Positions 15,429 through 24,176 of a stretch of 40,913 bases of DNA are shown here, piece by piece. The position numbers and the translations under genes are program-made. The DNA is taken from positions 1-40,913 of the forward strand of contig JALFAQ010000023.1 of assembly GCA_022772305.1 (NCBI GenBank), given 5' to 3'. Below the pieces are notes generated by a model. The model was not told where the DNA came from, ran no database searches, and worked only from the letters and a program-made list of their open reading frames with translations. The stretch comes from Corynebacterium glucuronolyticum. Lineage in GTDB: Bacteria; Actinomycetota; Actinomycetes; Mycobacteriales; Mycobacteriaceae. Within the stretch, counting starts at the first letter, position 1. Every line of letters begins with the position of its first letter.

Positions 15429-16220
15429 TTACTCCAGGGGGCGTACGTGGTGCACTTCGCCGGCGGACAGCTCGTGGAGCTCGCCGGAGCGGTCGCGGAC
15501 GACGAGGAAACCTTCGTCGGTGACATCTTCTCCCCTACCAAGCAGATCGTCGGTGCCGGGGCGCATGACGCGGATGTCTTTGCCGATGGTGGAGCACACT
15601 GCGCGGTAATCGTCCATGTGGACATCGCCAGTGACCCAGGCACCGAGGCGGTTGCGCATGGCGGTGAGGACGGAGACGGTGAGCTCGGTGCGGTCGACAT
15701 CGATTCCCTCCAGCGCGAGGGAGGTGGCATTGTCGACGGGCAGTTCCTCGCGAGTAAGGGAATGGTTGAGCCCGCAGCCGAGGACAACTTCGGGGTGGTT
15801 GGTGGCCAGCGCCTGGGCCTCGCCGAGGATGCCACAGATCTTGTTGCCGTTGACGAGGACGTCGTTCGGCCACTTGAGGGCGACTTGGGAGCCGAGGAGG
15901 GGCTGGATGGCGTCGATAAGCGCGAGACCAGCCATGAGAGACAGGGAGCCGAAGTGATCGAGGGTGCGCGGACGCACGAGAACAGAGAAGGTGACCTGGG
16001 AGTATGCGGGAGTGACCCACGCGCGGCCCCGGCGGCCACGGCCGGAGTCTTGGAACTCGGCAATCTCCGCCGTGAAGGTGGGGGCACCGTCGGCGGCGGC
16101 TTGGAGGAGGTCGGCGTTGGTGGAGCCGGTCTGCTCGAGGACGGTGAGCTGCTGATACAGGTTCGTGTCTACCAGGCGGCGGTGAAGTTCCTCGCGGTTG
16201 AGTGGCTCGCGGTTAGTCAT
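15429..16220 (-). CDS. birA: biotin-[acetyl-CoA-carboxylase] ligase
   Basis: A 263-residue class I (monofunctional) biotin protein ligase without the N-terminal DNA-binding domain. The biotin/AMP loop GRGRRGRAW is near residues 59-67, KWPNDVLV near 114-121, and the SH3-like C-terminal domain ends at HHVRPLE. The ATG at 16220 is chosen over the longer frame because TAGAAT (16228-16233, minus strand) lies 7 bp upstream, giving a leaderless transcript. It is divergent from accD, and AccBC and Pyc, both with AMKM biotin sites, lie nearby. An exact repeat (15534) encodes Leu-Leu-Gly-Arg. Confidence 0.93.
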   Translation of the reverse strand: MTNREPLNREELHRRLVDTNLYQQLTVLEQTGSTNADLLQAAADGAPTFTAEIAEFQDSGRGRRGRAWVTPAYSQVTFSVLVRPRTLDHFGSLSLMAGLALIDAIQPLLGSQVALKWPNDVLVNGNKICGILGEAQALATNHPEVVLGCGLNHSLTREELPVDNATSLALEGIDVDRTELTVSVLTAMRNRLGAWVTGDVHMDDYRAVCSTIGKDIRVMRPGTDDLLGRGEDVTDEGFLVVRDRSGELHELSAGEVHHVRPLE

Positions 16221-16454
16221 GGTGTGAATTCTAATCGCTTCCACCCTATCCACCCCCAATGGGTGTAGCACACGAACGCAAATCGGACATCATACATCGA
16301 AGCGGGCACCGGTCCGACTACCCCTTGTCGCTGCGGTTTTTACCCTCACCACGAGATTTGGTGTCACCAAAGGGGCGGGGTGTGAAGGAAACTGAGAAAA
16401 ATCTGTAGTGGGAAATGTCACTTTCTGGATTCTCTTACACGCTAGACTGGCGAT
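16221..16454. promoter_or_regulatory. divergent birA/accD promoter region with palindrome
   Basis: A 234-bp gap with two candidate -10 boxes: TAGAAT (16228-16233, minus) for birA and TAGACT (16443-16448, plus) for accD, each 6-7 bp from its start codon. A perfect 7-bp inverted repeat TTTGGTG-T-CACCAAA lies at 16357-16371, about 85 bp before accD, and is the best operator candidate. Fatty-acid regulators of the FasR kind control accD genes in this genus, but I cannot match the site to a known consensus. Confidence 0.5.
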
Positions 16455-18083
16455 ATGACAGCTTCAATTAAAACCACCGACGAGAAACCGGATCTGACGA
16501 CGACCGCCGGGAAACTCGCGGACCTGCGCAACAGAATTGCGGAAACCCGCTTCCCGATGGGCGAGGCCCGCGTAGAAAAAGTACACGCCAAGGGGAAGAA
16601 GACGGCGCGTGAGCGCGTGGAATATCTTCTCGACGAAGGGTCGTTCGTGGAGATCGATGCCCTCGCCCGTCACCGTTCCACCAACTTCGGGCTCGATGCG
16701 AACCGCCCCGTCACCGACGGTGTGATCACCGGTTACGGCACCGTTGACGGCCGCAAGGTGTGCGTCTTCTCCCAGGACTCCACCGTTTTCGGTGGCGCAC
16801 TCGGCGAGGTGTACGGCGAGAAGATCGTCAAGATCATGGACATGGCCATTAAGACCGGCTGCCCCATCATCGGCATCAACGAAGGTGCCGGTGCCCGCAT
16901 CCAGGAGGGCGTGGTCTCCCTCGGCCTGTACTCCCAGATCTTCCTGCGCAACACGCAGGCCAGTGGCGTCATCCCGCAGATTTCCCTGATTATGGGTGCT
17001 TGCGCCGGTGGCCACGTGTACTCGCCGGCCCTGACGGACTTCATCGTCATGGTGGACAAGACATCCAAGATGTTTATCACCGGCCCCGCCGTTATCAAGA
17101 CGGTGACCGGCGAGGAAGTAACCCAGGAGGAACTCGGCGGTGCGGAAACGCACATGACTATGTCTGGTACCTCCCACTACACGGCCTCCGACGACGCCGA
17201 TGCCCTCGACTTCGTCCGCGACCTGTTGAGCTACCTGCCGTCCAACAACCGGGCAGAAACGCCACGCCTGCAGACCCCGATCATGGAGGGCTCCATCCAG
17301 GACAACCTCACCGAGGACGACCTCGCGCTGGACACCATCATTCCGGATTCCACCAACTCCCCGTACGACATGAAGGAGGTCATCTCCTCCGTCGTCGATG
17401 ACGGCGAGTTCCTCGAGATCCAGGAGGCCTACGCAGAAAACCTTATTGTGGGCTTTGCCCGCATCGAAGGTCGCGCCGTGGGCATCGTGGCCAACCAGCC
17501 GATGCAGTTCGCCGGCTGCCTGGACATCAAGTCTGCGGAAAAGGGCGCGCGCTTCGTCCGCACCTGTGATTCCTTCAACGTCCCGATCGTGGAGTTCGTG
17601 GATGTGCCCGGCTTCCTGCCCGGCACCAACCAGGAGTACGAGGGCATCATTCGCCGCGGCGCGAAGCTCCTCTACGCCTACTGTGAGGCCACCGTGGGCA
17701 AGATCACCGTCATTACCCGCAAGGCATACGGCGGCGCATACTGTGTGATGGGCGGCAAGGAAATGGGTGCCGACCTCGTATACGCCTGGCCAACCGCCGA
17801 GATCGCCGTCATGGGTGCCTCCGGTGCCGTCGGCTTCATCTACCGCAAGGAGCTGAAGAAGGCCGCCGAGGATCCGAACCAGGACATGCAGAAGTTGATG
17901 AAGGAGTACGAGGCCGAATACGACCGCACCCTGGTGAACCCGTACGTCGCCGCCGAGCGTGGCTTCGTTGACGCGGTCATCCCGCCGAGCGAGACCCGCG
18001 GCCACCTCATTGAGGGCCTGCGTCTCCTCGACCGTAAGGTGGTTAACGTTCCTGCCAAGAAGCACGGAAACATTCCGCTGTAA
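16455..18083 (+). CDS. accD: acyl-CoA carboxylase beta subunit (AccD1/DtsR1-like carboxyltransferase)
   Basis: A 542-residue carboxyltransferase with both crotonase-fold halves. The N-terminal half has the GEGAR-type [12 protein letters not shown] and the oxyanion [13 protein letters not shown]. The C-terminal half has [23 protein letters not shown] and the [18 protein letters not shown] region. It closely resembles corynebacterial DtsR1, the acetyl-CoA carboxylase beta subunit for fatty-acid synthesis. It would work with AccBC and the epsilon subunit encoded 33 bp downstream. The start is supported by a TAGACT -10 box 6 bp upstream. Acetyl- versus propionyl-CoA preference is inferred from similarity only. 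Confidence 0.95.
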   Translation: MTASIKTTDEKPDLTTTAGKLADLRNRIAETRFPMGEARVEKVHAKGKKTARERVEYLLDEGSFVEIDALARHRSTNFGLDANRPVTDGVITGYGTVDGRKVCVFSQDSTVFGGALGEVYGEKIVKIMDMAIKTGCPIIGINEGAGARIQEGVVSLGLYSQIFLRNTQASGVIPQISLIMGACAGGHVYSPALTDFIVMVDKTSKMFITGPAVIKTVTGEEVTQEELGGAETHMTMSGTSHYTASDDADALDFVRDLLSYLPSNNRAETPRLQTPIMEGSIQDNLTEDDLALDTIIPDSTNSPYDMKEVISSVVDDGEFLEIQEAYAENLIVGFARIEGRAVGIVANQPMQFAGCLDIKSAEKGARFVRTCDSFNVPIVEFVDVPGFLPGTNQEYEGIIRRGAKLLYAYCEATVGKITVITRKAYGGAYCVMGGKEMGADLVYAWPTAEIAVMGASGAVGFIYRKELKKAAEDPNQDMQKLMKEYEAEYDRTLVNPYVAAERGFVDAVIPPSETRGHLIEGLRLLDRKVVNVPAKKHGNIPL

Positions 18084-18116
18084 CAAAACTAACTGCGTGA
18101 TCCGATAGGGGTACAT

Positions 18117-18398
18117 ATGAGTGAGAAACAAACGGAACTCACCGTCATCGACGGTGAGGGAACCGACGAGGTCGGTCGTACCAAGGACAAACCCCTCTTC
18201 CACGTAGTTGGTGGCAACCCGACGGAGGAGGAACTGGGTGCACTCACAGCGGTGCTGTCTACGCTGGAGGCGGAGGCCCAGAAGGCCACTACGGATGAGC
18301 GGTACAAGCCCGTCAACAACTGGGGCAACTTCGGCGATCGGCTCGACCGCCCGAAGACGTACAACCCCAACGCGTTCCGCAACAGCCGGTACTTCTAA
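18117..18398 (+). CDS. accE: acyl-CoA carboxylase epsilon subunit
   Basis: A 93-residue protein. Its central segment FHVVGGNPTEEELGALTAVLSTLEAEA matches the actinobacterial AccE pattern (G-N/S-P-T-x-E-E-x-A-A-L). The tail ends in the aromatic WGNFGDRL...FRNSRYF typical of the subunit. AccE helps assemble the AccBC-AccD holoenzyme. It follows accD by 33 bp and is closed by a 13-bp hairpin, so the two form an operon. A GATAGGGG purine-rich stretch just before the ATG could serve as a weak ribosome site. The N-terminal 25 residues are acidic and probably disordered. Confidence 0.9.
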   Translation: MSEKQTELTVIDGEGTDEVGRTKDKPLFHVVGGNPTEEELGALTAVLSTLEAEAQKATTDERYKPVNNWGNFGDRLDRPKTYNPNAFRNSRYF

Positions 18399-18420
18399 GC
18401 CGGCATCGGAAAAAGACGCG

Positions 18421-18452
18421 TAACCCCCAGGCTGAAACTAGCCTGGGGGTTA
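18421..18452 (+). terminator. terminator hairpin after accE
   Basis: A perfect 13-bp stem (18421-18433 and 18440-18452; arm TAACCCCCAGGCT) with a six-base GAAACT loop, 22 bp after the accE stop. The T run is absent, but stem strength and position support termination. Confidence 0.75.
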
Positions 18453-18718
18453 TGTATTGGGCGACGACGGGGCGTCGACAAGCATGAGCGGGGGTACCCC
18501 TAAACGGGCACATACAAAAAGGAAGGGCAGGCGACGGGGCAAACATCTGATATCCGAACCTACACAGCGTGTTGCCTAGATATAACGCATAGTGACACAA
18601 TATTATGCACAGGACACGTGCAAGAAACATCTGACCGCTGCGTCCTTGTACAAATAAGGGTGCGCATAATCGCGAAATCCGACATAATCACATATTTCGA
18701 AAAGAGTTCCAACCTACC
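18453..18718. other. intergenic region before OPT transporter gene
   Basis: Together with the accE hairpin, the gene-free stretch is 320 bp. No open frame of note is present. The last 60 bp are AT-rich, with two CATAAT hexamers (18665-18670 and 18683-18688); the second could be the -10 box for the OPT gene. A weak AAAGAG ribosome site lies about 13 bp before its ATG. No repeat or RNA gene is evident. Confidence 0.4.
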
Positions 18719-20743
18719 ATGACTACCTCAACACCTGCCACGGGTGAGCGGACGGAGTCCAGCCCCATCAAGGAGCTAACAATCCGCGCCGTCATCATCG
18801 GTGGCCTCATTACTTTGGTATTCACGGCGGCGAACGTCTACCTTGGCCTGAAAGTAGGCCTGACCTTTGCCACCTCCATTCCTGCAGCTGTGATTTCCAT
18901 GGCGATCCTGCGTCGCTTTGCCGATCACACCGTGCAGGAAAACAACATTGTTCAGACGATCGCATCGGCCGCGGGTACGCTCTCGGCCATCATCTTCGTC
19001 CTCCCCGGCCTCGTCATGATTGGCTGGTGGACAGGTTTTTCCTACTGGGAGACAGCCTGCGTCGTCGCAGTCGGTGGCATCCTCGGCGTGACGTATTCCA
19101 TTCCGCTCCGTCGCGCCCTGGTAACCGGCTCCGACCTCCCCTACCCGGAGGGTGTCGCCGCCGCTGAGGTGCTGAAGGTTGGCGATACGCACGGCTCCGT
19201 GGAGGAGAATAAACGTGGCCTCAAGGTCATTATCGTCGGCGGCTTGGTCTCCGCCGGCCTGTCGCTGCTCACCGCGATGAAGGTCGCTGCCGGCTCGCTG
19301 AAGAGTGCTTTCCACGTCGGTGCGGGTGGCTCCATGTTTGGCTTTTCCATTTCCATGGCGCTGGTCGGTGTCGGCCACCTGGTAGGTGTCGGCGTGTCCA
19401 TCGCCATGCTCGTCGGCGTGGCTATCTCCCACGGCATTTTGCTTCCGGTCATCTCCTCCGGCATGGAGCCTGAGGAAGGCGACACCTTCGCAGAATTCGT
19501 GCAGTCGACCTTCAACGGCGATGTGCGCATGGCTGGTGCAGGCGCCATGACCGTTGCGGCCCTGTGGACACTGCTGAAAATCATTGGCCCCATCGTCCGC
19601 GGCATTAAGGAATCGCTTGCGTCCTCGCGTCACCGCAAGGCTGGCGATGTCCTGCCCCTGACGGAGCGCGACATGCCGATGAGCGTTGTCGTCATCGTCA
19701 CCCTGGCTTCCATGCTGCCCATCGGCCTGCTGCTGTGGCTGTTTGTGAAGGACACGGACATCTCCCACCACGTCAGCTCCCTGATCACCGTGTCGATCAT
19801 TTTCACGCTGCTCATTGGCCTCGTTGTCGCTGGTATTTGCGGCTACATGGCCGGCCTCATCGGCGCCAGCAACTCGCCGATTTCCGGTGTCGGCGTCATC
19901 ATCGTCATCACTGCCGCGCTGCTCATCAAGGTTGTCGCCACCGGCGATGCCAGCCAGACCGACGACCTGGTCGCTTACACCCTGTTCACGGCGTCGATTG
20001 TCTTCGGTATCGCGACGATTTCAAACGATAATCTGCAGGATCTGAAGACCGGTCAGCTCGTCGGTGCAACCCCGTGGCGCCAGCAGGTGGCCCTCATCAT
20101 CGGCGTGATCTTCGGTGCTGCCGTCATCCCGCCGGTACTGCAGCTCATGCTGACCGGCTTCGGTTTCGCCGGCATGGAGGGCGCAGGCCCCGATGCCCTC
20201 GCCGCCCCGCAGGCCGCCCTCATGACCTCGCTGGCCACCGGCATTTTCGGTGGTTCCCTGGACTGGGGTCTCATCGGCACCGGCGCGCTCATCGGTTGCG
20301 CCATTGTTGCTGTCGACGAGATTCTCGGCCGCGCGACGAAGAACAAGTTCCACCTTCCGCCGCTGGCTGTCGGCATGGGCATGTACCTGCCGATCACCGT
20401 GACGTGCACGGTGCCGATTGGCGCGTTCATCGGCTACTTCTACGACAAATGGTCCGATAAGCACGGTGCCATCGCCGACCAGATGAAGCGCCTCGGCGTG
20501 CTTATGGCAACGGGCCTCATCGTCGGCGAGTCCCTGTTCGGTGTTCTCAACGCTGGCATCATTGCCGGCTCTGGCGTGGCAAGCCCGCTCCAGGTGGTTC
20601 CGGATTCCTTCGAGGGTGCCGCCAACTGGGTCGGTCTCGTCGTCTTCATTGCCCTGCTCTACGGCTCCTACAAGTGGGTCTACAACGTGGGCAAGGCCGC
20701 GAAGGCTACCGACGCGACAGCGAACAAAGAGGTAACCCAGTAA
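18719..20743 (+). CDS. OPT-family oligopeptide transporter
   Basis: A 674-residue protein with about 14-16 hydrophobic helices spread over its length. The family motif PYPEGVAAAEVLKVGD is near residues 141-156, after the first four helices. A second conserved block is ATPWRQQVALIIGVIFGAA (about 451-469). A basic loop (HRKAGDVLPLTERDMP) lies mid-protein. Bacterial OPT proteins of this branch import peptides or metal-siderophore conjugates; the substrate here is unknown. It is monocistronic between the accE hairpin and a strong terminator at 20758-20793. Confidence 0.93.
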   Translation: MTTSTPATGERTESSPIKELTIRAVIIGGLITLVFTAANVYLGLKVGLTFATSIPAAVISMAILRRFADHTVQENNIVQTIASAAGTLSAIIFVLPGLVMIGWWTGFSYWETACVVAVGGILGVTYSIPLRRALVTGSDLPYPEGVAAAEVLKVGDTHGSVEENKRGLKVIIVGGLVSAGLSLLTAMKVAAGSLKSAFHVGAGGSMFGFSISMALVGVGHLVGVGVSIAMLVGVAISHGILLPVISSGMEPEEGDTFAEFVQSTFNGDVRMAGAGAMTVAALWTLLKIIGPIVRGIKESLASSRHRKAGDVLPLTERDMPMSVVVIVTLASMLPIGLLLWLFVKDTDISHHVSSLITVSIIFTLLIGLVVAGICGYMAGLIGASNSPISGVGVIIVITAALLIKVVATGDASQTDDLVAYTLFTASIVFGIATISNDNLQDLKTGQLVGATPWRQQVALIIGVIFGAAVIPPVLQLMLTGFGFAGMEGAGPDALAAPQAALMTSLATGIFGGSLDWGLIGTGALIGCAIVAVDEILGRATKNKFHLPPLAVGMGMYLPITVTCTVPIGAFIGYFYDKWSDKHGAIADQMKRLGVLMATGLIVGESLFGVLNAGIIAGSGVASPLQVVPDSFEGAANWVGLVVFIALLYGSYKWVYNVGKAAKATDATANKEVTQ

Positions 20744-20757
20744 ACCTCCTCATCCCC

Positions 20758-20793
20758 ACCGCCTCCTGGTTCATCAACCGGGGGGCGGTTTTT
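20758..20793 (+). terminator. Rho-independent terminator after OPT gene
   Basis: A 14-bp stem (20758-20771 and 20776-20789, two G-T wobbles) with a four-base CATC loop and a T5 tail, 14 bp after the OPT stop. The maf -10 box follows within ten bases. Confidence 0.88.
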
Positions 20794-20812
20794 CTGTGCC
20801 ATAATGACGAGC

Positions 20813-21424
20813 ATGCGCTTGGTTTTGGCTTCTGGTTCCGCGTCCCGTCTCATGTTGCTCCGCAACGCGGGAGTGGAGCCCATCGTTCACCCCGCAGATG
20901 TGGACGAGGAGGCAATCCTCACCTGCCTCCAGGAGGCACCGCCGCGGGAGCGCGTCGCCGCGCTGGCACAGGCAAAGTGTGAGGCGGTGACTTCCGGTTA
21001 CCCCGCCGATGTGACGGTCGGATGTGATTCGATGTTGCTTATCGACGGCCAGTTGACTGGCAAGCCACACACCGAACCCGAGGCGATCCGCCGATGGGAG
21101 ATGCAAAGCGGCAAGGTGGGCACTCTCCTCACCGCTCACTTCATCACCGGCCCCGCCGGTTCCTCGCCACGGACGTTTGCGGATGTCTCTGAGACCCGCG
21201 TGCACTTCGCCTCCCCCACCCGGCGCGACATCGAGGCCTATGCCGCGAGCGGGGAGCCGTTGCCGTGCGCCGGCGCGTTTACGCTTGAGGCGCTGGGCAG
21301 CTGGTTCATTGACCGCATCGAGGGTGATCCGAGCGGTGTCATTGGGTTGTCTGTTCCCACGCTGCGACGCGCGTTGTACTCCATGGGGATCAACGCATCG
21401 AGCCTGTGGAACCGCCAAAGTTAG
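20813..21424 (+). CDS. maf: Maf-family nucleotide pyrophosphatase
   Basis: A 203-residue Maf/HAM1-like protein that hydrolyses non-canonical or excess nucleoside triphosphates. The N-terminal MRLVLASGSASR is the phosphate-binding signature. GCDSMLLIDGQLTGKP supplies the metal-binding Asp, and AYAASGEPLPCAGAFTLE the conserved C-terminal block. The ATG at 20813 is chosen over one nine bases upstream because CATAAT (20800-20805) would place the transcript start on it, and because it begins exactly at the family N-terminus. Only 15 bp separate it from the DUF3151 gene downstream. Confidence 0.92.
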   Translation: MRLVLASGSASRLMLLRNAGVEPIVHPADVDEEAILTCLQEAPPRERVAALAQAKCEAVTSGYPADVTVGCDSMLLIDGQLTGKPHTEPEAIRRWEMQSGKVGTLLTAHFITGPAGSSPRTFADVSETRVHFASPTRRDIEAYAASGEPLPCAGAFTLEALGSWFIDRIEGDPSGVIGLSVPTLRRALYSMGINASSLWNRQS

Positions 21425-21439
21425 GTAGTCTGGGGTGTC

Positions 21440-21838
21440 ATGGAGAAGAAAGATTTGTTAGCACCCCCGCCCGTCACGCTTCCAGCGGAGCCGGATCTCA
21501 CCGCCGCCACCCCGGAGGATGCGGCGATTGCACACCCGGCCTCCCCCACGGTGTGGGCGGAGCTTGCCGAACTCGCCCTTGAGCGCCACGATGCGCCGAC
21601 CGTGGCGTACGCCTATGCGCGCACCGGCTACCACCGTGGCCTGGATTTGTTGCGCAAGAACGGATGGAAGGGCTGGGGCCCGGTCCCGTTTTCACATGAG
21701 CCGAACCGCGGTGTGCTGCGCGCCATTGCAGCGCTCGCCAAGGCTGCCCGCCTCATCGGCGAGGATGACGAGTACGACCGCCTGAAGACGATGCTGGAGG
21801 ATGCCGACCCGTCTGCAGCCACGGACCTGCTGGCTTAG
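21440..21838 (+). CDS. DUF3151 family protein
   Basis: A 132-residue soluble helical protein of an actinobacterium-restricted family. The conserved block YHRGLDLLRKNGWKGWGPVPFSHEPNRG is at about 60-90, followed by an Ala-rich helix and an acidic C-terminus. Function unknown. It lies 15 bp after maf; TAGTCT (21426-21431) 8 bp before the ATG suggests it can also be transcribed on its own as a leaderless message. It is closed by a bidirectional terminator shared with the 5'-nucleotidase gene. Confidence 0.85.
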   Translation: MEKKDLLAPPPVTLPAEPDLTAATPEDAAIAHPASPTVWAELAELALERHDAPTVAYAYARTGYHRGLDLLRKNGWKGWGPVPFSHEPNRGVLRAIAALAKAARLIGEDDEYDRLKTMLEDADPSAATDLLA

Positions 21839-21852
21839 AAACAGACGAAAAA

Positions 21853-21879
21853 TGCTCTCCCTTAAAGGAGAGCACTTTT
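21853..21879. terminator. bidirectional terminator between DUF3151 and 5'-nucleotidase genes
   Basis: An 8-bp stem (21853-21860 TGCTCTCC, 21867-21874 GGAGAGCA) with a six-base loop, an A run before it and CTTTTA after it, in the gap between convergent genes. Confidence 0.85.
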
Positions 21880-21899
21880 ATGCAGCCGGTCTCTGCCGT

Positions 21900-23927
21900 T
21901 TACTGCTGGATGAAATTCTGCAGGCCGATGGCTGCAGCGATAGCGGCAATGAGGCCCATGATGGCGCCACCGATGCAGATGAGGACGTCGGCAAGGTTGG
22001 AGCTACCCGTGGCGGTGTTGTCCGTATCGCCGGCATCGATGGTGACGGGGATGGTGACTTCCGTGCCCGCGTCGGTGGTGACGGTGATGTTCTGCTCACC
22101 GGCGAGGTCCTCGGGGACGGTCAGGGTGAGCTTGGCGGTACCGAAATTGTCCTGACCCACCTCGGGCTTGGTGGACTTGTCGATCTCTGCCTCCGCGGAG
22201 GCGTCGCCCAGCGTGGCCTTCACCGTGGTGTCGGTGCCACCGACGGTGTAGTCCAGGGAGCTGAGGTCGAGGGTAATCTCCTTACCTGGTTCCAGAGTGC
22301 CGTCGATCGTTGCGCCGACACCGATCTGAGCCGGGTTAGCGGTCGTAGCCTCGTCGGTCAGGCCGTAGATGAAGGCATCGAGGTCCATGAGGCCGAGGGT
22401 CTGCACCTCGCCTGCGGTAAAGCCCTTGAAGTTATCGCCACCGGCGAGCAGGAAGGTGTTACCGGCGATGGTGTAGGTCTGATCCATGTCGACGGGTGCG
22501 CCGTCGATGGTCATGGACGTGACCTTCTCACCACGGGGCTTGGCGGGATCGTAGGTGTAGCTGAAGTTCTTGGACCAACCAAGCATGAGCACGGGGCGGG
22601 AGGCACCGTCCTCCTGCCACTGCTGCTCCAGCACGTCCTTGATGTCCGCACCGGTGATCTCCACGTAGCCGATCTCGTTGCCGAAGGGCTGGACGAGGAA
22701 GGCATCGGCGTAGGTGACGTCGCCACCCTCAATGTCGGCGCGGATGCCACCGGCATTGATGACGCCGAGGTCCGGGGTCACACTGGAGTTGGCTGCGAGG
22801 TAGTTCTTGGAGGCCTCACCGATGAAGTTACCCAGCGTGGACTCGGTGCCACGGGAGGATCCGGCATCGGCTGCTGCGAGCTCGTTGGAAGCGCGACGCA
22901 TCTCGGGAGCGTTCTGGGCGATGACTTCCTGGCCCAGCACATCTGCTTTGTCCTTGGCGTCCTCGACAAACTTCGTCAGCTCCGCATCGGGGTTGGTGAC
23001 ACAGTCGGTGTCCTCGCCCATCTCTTTCACCGTCTGGACATCGCCGGTGATGGCGGTCAGTTCGCCCTTGTCGGTGTCGAACTCGATATCGATGTCGCCG
23101 ACGGCGGTGCCGTAGTTCTCGGCCTGAACGATGACGAGCGGGAGGGCACCCTCACGCTCAACGGTCTTCTCGGCGAGGAGGTGGGAGTGTCCACCGACGA
23201 CGGCATCGACGTTGGTGGAGAAGGAGCCGAGCACGCTGTCGGGCTGCGTGGCGACGTCCTCGTGCATGAGGGCGATAACTACGTCTGCCTCGCCAGCCTC
23301 TACCAGGCGGTCAGCCTCGGCGTTGATGGCGGGGATCGGGGCGGTGACGGTGATGCCCTCGATGCCGGCGGGGCTGACGAGCGAGGGGAGGTTATCGGTG
23401 ATGCCGCCGACGAAGCCGATCTTCACACCGCTGACCTCTTCGACGTAGGACGGTGCAAGCTCAGGGTTTTCGCCCTCGACGTTGGCGCCGATGTGCTTGT
23501 ACTTTGCCAGCTTGTCGCCGTTGATGCCAACACGCTCGAAAAGATCGCTCCAGCCCTGGTCGAACTCGTGGTTGCCCACTGCGGACACCTTAAAGCCCAT
23601 GGTGTTGAGTTCCTCAATGGTGGGCACGTCCTTGTCGACGGAGGAGATGAAGGTGGAGCCACCGATGTTGTCGCCGGCGGAGACGCGGATCTGCTCTGCG
23701 CCTTCGTCGGCAAGCTTTGGCAGGTGGCAGGCGAGGATCGGGGCGCCCGGCTCCTTGAGGCTGCCATCCTTGTCGGTCACGGTCTCGATGTGACCGTGGA
23801 AGTCAGTAATGGCTGCGACGTTGATTTTTGCGATAGCCGCTTCCTGTGCAATAGCAGGGGCGGAAAGCGTTGCTGCGCTGACGGCTGCTGCCGTCACGCA
23901 GGCGATAGTACGGGTGGTATTAGACAC
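21900..23927 (-). CDS. secreted 5'-nucleotidase/UshA-like metallophosphoesterase
   Basis: A 675-residue surface enzyme releasing phosphate from nucleotides or nucleotide sugars. The order is: Sec signal peptide (residues 1-27, ending APAIAQ-E), a metallophosphoesterase domain with DFHGH, GDNIGG, GNHEFD and GGHSH metal ligands, and a 5'-nucleotidase C-terminal domain with INAGGIRADI and AGGDNFKGF. An Ig-like stretch and one C-terminal membrane helix (about 645-668) anchor it; no LPXTG is seen. The GTG at 23927 is chosen because AGGAG lies eight bases upstream and it begins the signal peptide. Corynebacterial UshA is induced by phosphate starvation, but I see no clear Pho box. Confidence 0.92.
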   Translation of the reverse strand: MSNTTRTIACVTAAAVSAATLSAPAIAQEAAIAKINVAAITDFHGHIETVTDKDGSLKEPGAPILACHLPKLADEGAEQIRVSAGDNIGGSTFISSVDKDVPTIEELNTMGFKVSAVGNHEFDQGWSDLFERVGINGDKLAKYKHIGANVEGENPELAPSYVEEVSGVKIGFVGGITDNLPSLVSPAGIEGITVTAPIPAINAEADRLVEAGEADVVIALMHEDVATQPDSVLGSFSTNVDAVVGGHSHLLAEKTVEREGALPLVIVQAENYGTAVGDIDIEFDTDKGELTAITGDVQTVKEMGEDTDCVTNPDAELTKFVEDAKDKADVLGQEVIAQNAPEMRRASNELAAADAGSSRGTESTLGNFIGEASKNYLAANSSVTPDLGVINAGGIRADIEGGDVTYADAFLVQPFGNEIGYVEITGADIKDVLEQQWQEDGASRPVLMLGWSKNFSYTYDPAKPRGEKVTSMTIDGAPVDMDQTYTIAGNTFLLAGGDNFKGFTAGEVQTLGLMDLDAFIYGLTDEATTANPAQIGVGATIDGTLEPGKEITLDLSSLDYTVGGTDTTVKATLGDASAEAEIDKSTKPEVGQDNFGTAKLTLTVPEDLAGEQNITVTTDAGTEVTIPVTIDAGDTDNTATGSSNLADVLICIGGAIMGLIAAIAAAIGLQNFIQQ

Positions 23928-24176
23928 TATCTCTACTCCTGGGGTTATGTGGATTAGTGCACACCTTCGTTTCACATTCATAGGAGTGAATCCAAGAGGT
24001 GTGTATTATTTGTAACCCGGATCGGCACGGTTCGCAGTGCAAGTACCCCTGGGGTTGTCCGTGCCTGGGAAAACGTCGCCACAACTGTGATTAAATGCAC
24101 TCACTTAGCCAAGGTATGGCTGAGACCTCTAGAATGATACGGAAGTACATAATCGGCATGTAGAAAGAGAACAGCT

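Larger units (their letters stand above)
3456..15543. repeat. dispersed 10-bp repeat family GCTTGGTAGG, 15 exact copies
   Basis: Exact GCTTGGTAGG on the plus strand begins at 3456, 3665, 6376, 8868, 9265, 10209, 13376 and 14540. The reverse complement CCTACCAAGC begins at 4055, 8789, 9128, 10680, 11155, 13796 and 15534. Three more copies keep the 9-bp core CTTGGTAGG: 9434-9442, 9711-9719 and 11000-11008. Eight-base cores CTTGGTAG occur at 3041, 6233, 7508, 10739, 11507, 13063 and 15152. I found no exact 9-bp core before 3456 or after 15543. Copies fall inside genes on both strands and in all frames, in a terminator loop, over a stop codon and next to a ribosome site. With equal base frequencies about 0.08 copies of a 10-mer are expected in the window on both strands. 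Confidence 0.85.

Noticed and set aside
3456..15543. Reading the GCTTGGTAGG repeat as a promoter -10 element or ribosome site
   Set aside because: Most copies lie inside coding sequence in both orientations and are not followed by a start codon; only the copies at 6376 and 9711 fit such a role.
16464..18203. Long open frame (579 codons) antisense to accD and accE
   Set aside because: A GC-driven shadow frame: the plus-strand protein is a complete, well-conserved carboxyltransferase, and the antisense product has no recognisable domain.
13241..23310. Near-matches of the repeat such as CTACCAGGC or CCTGGTAGG (around 13241, 13268, 16169, 19379, 23301)
   Set aside because: They differ inside the core and are few; I did not count them as family members, though they could be decayed copies.
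21801..23957. 718-codon plus-strand frame across the 5'-nucleotidase gene
   Set aside because: Mirror of a conserved minus-strand enzyme with signal peptide and metal motifs; the plus-strand product is Gly/Val/Asp-rich with no domain.
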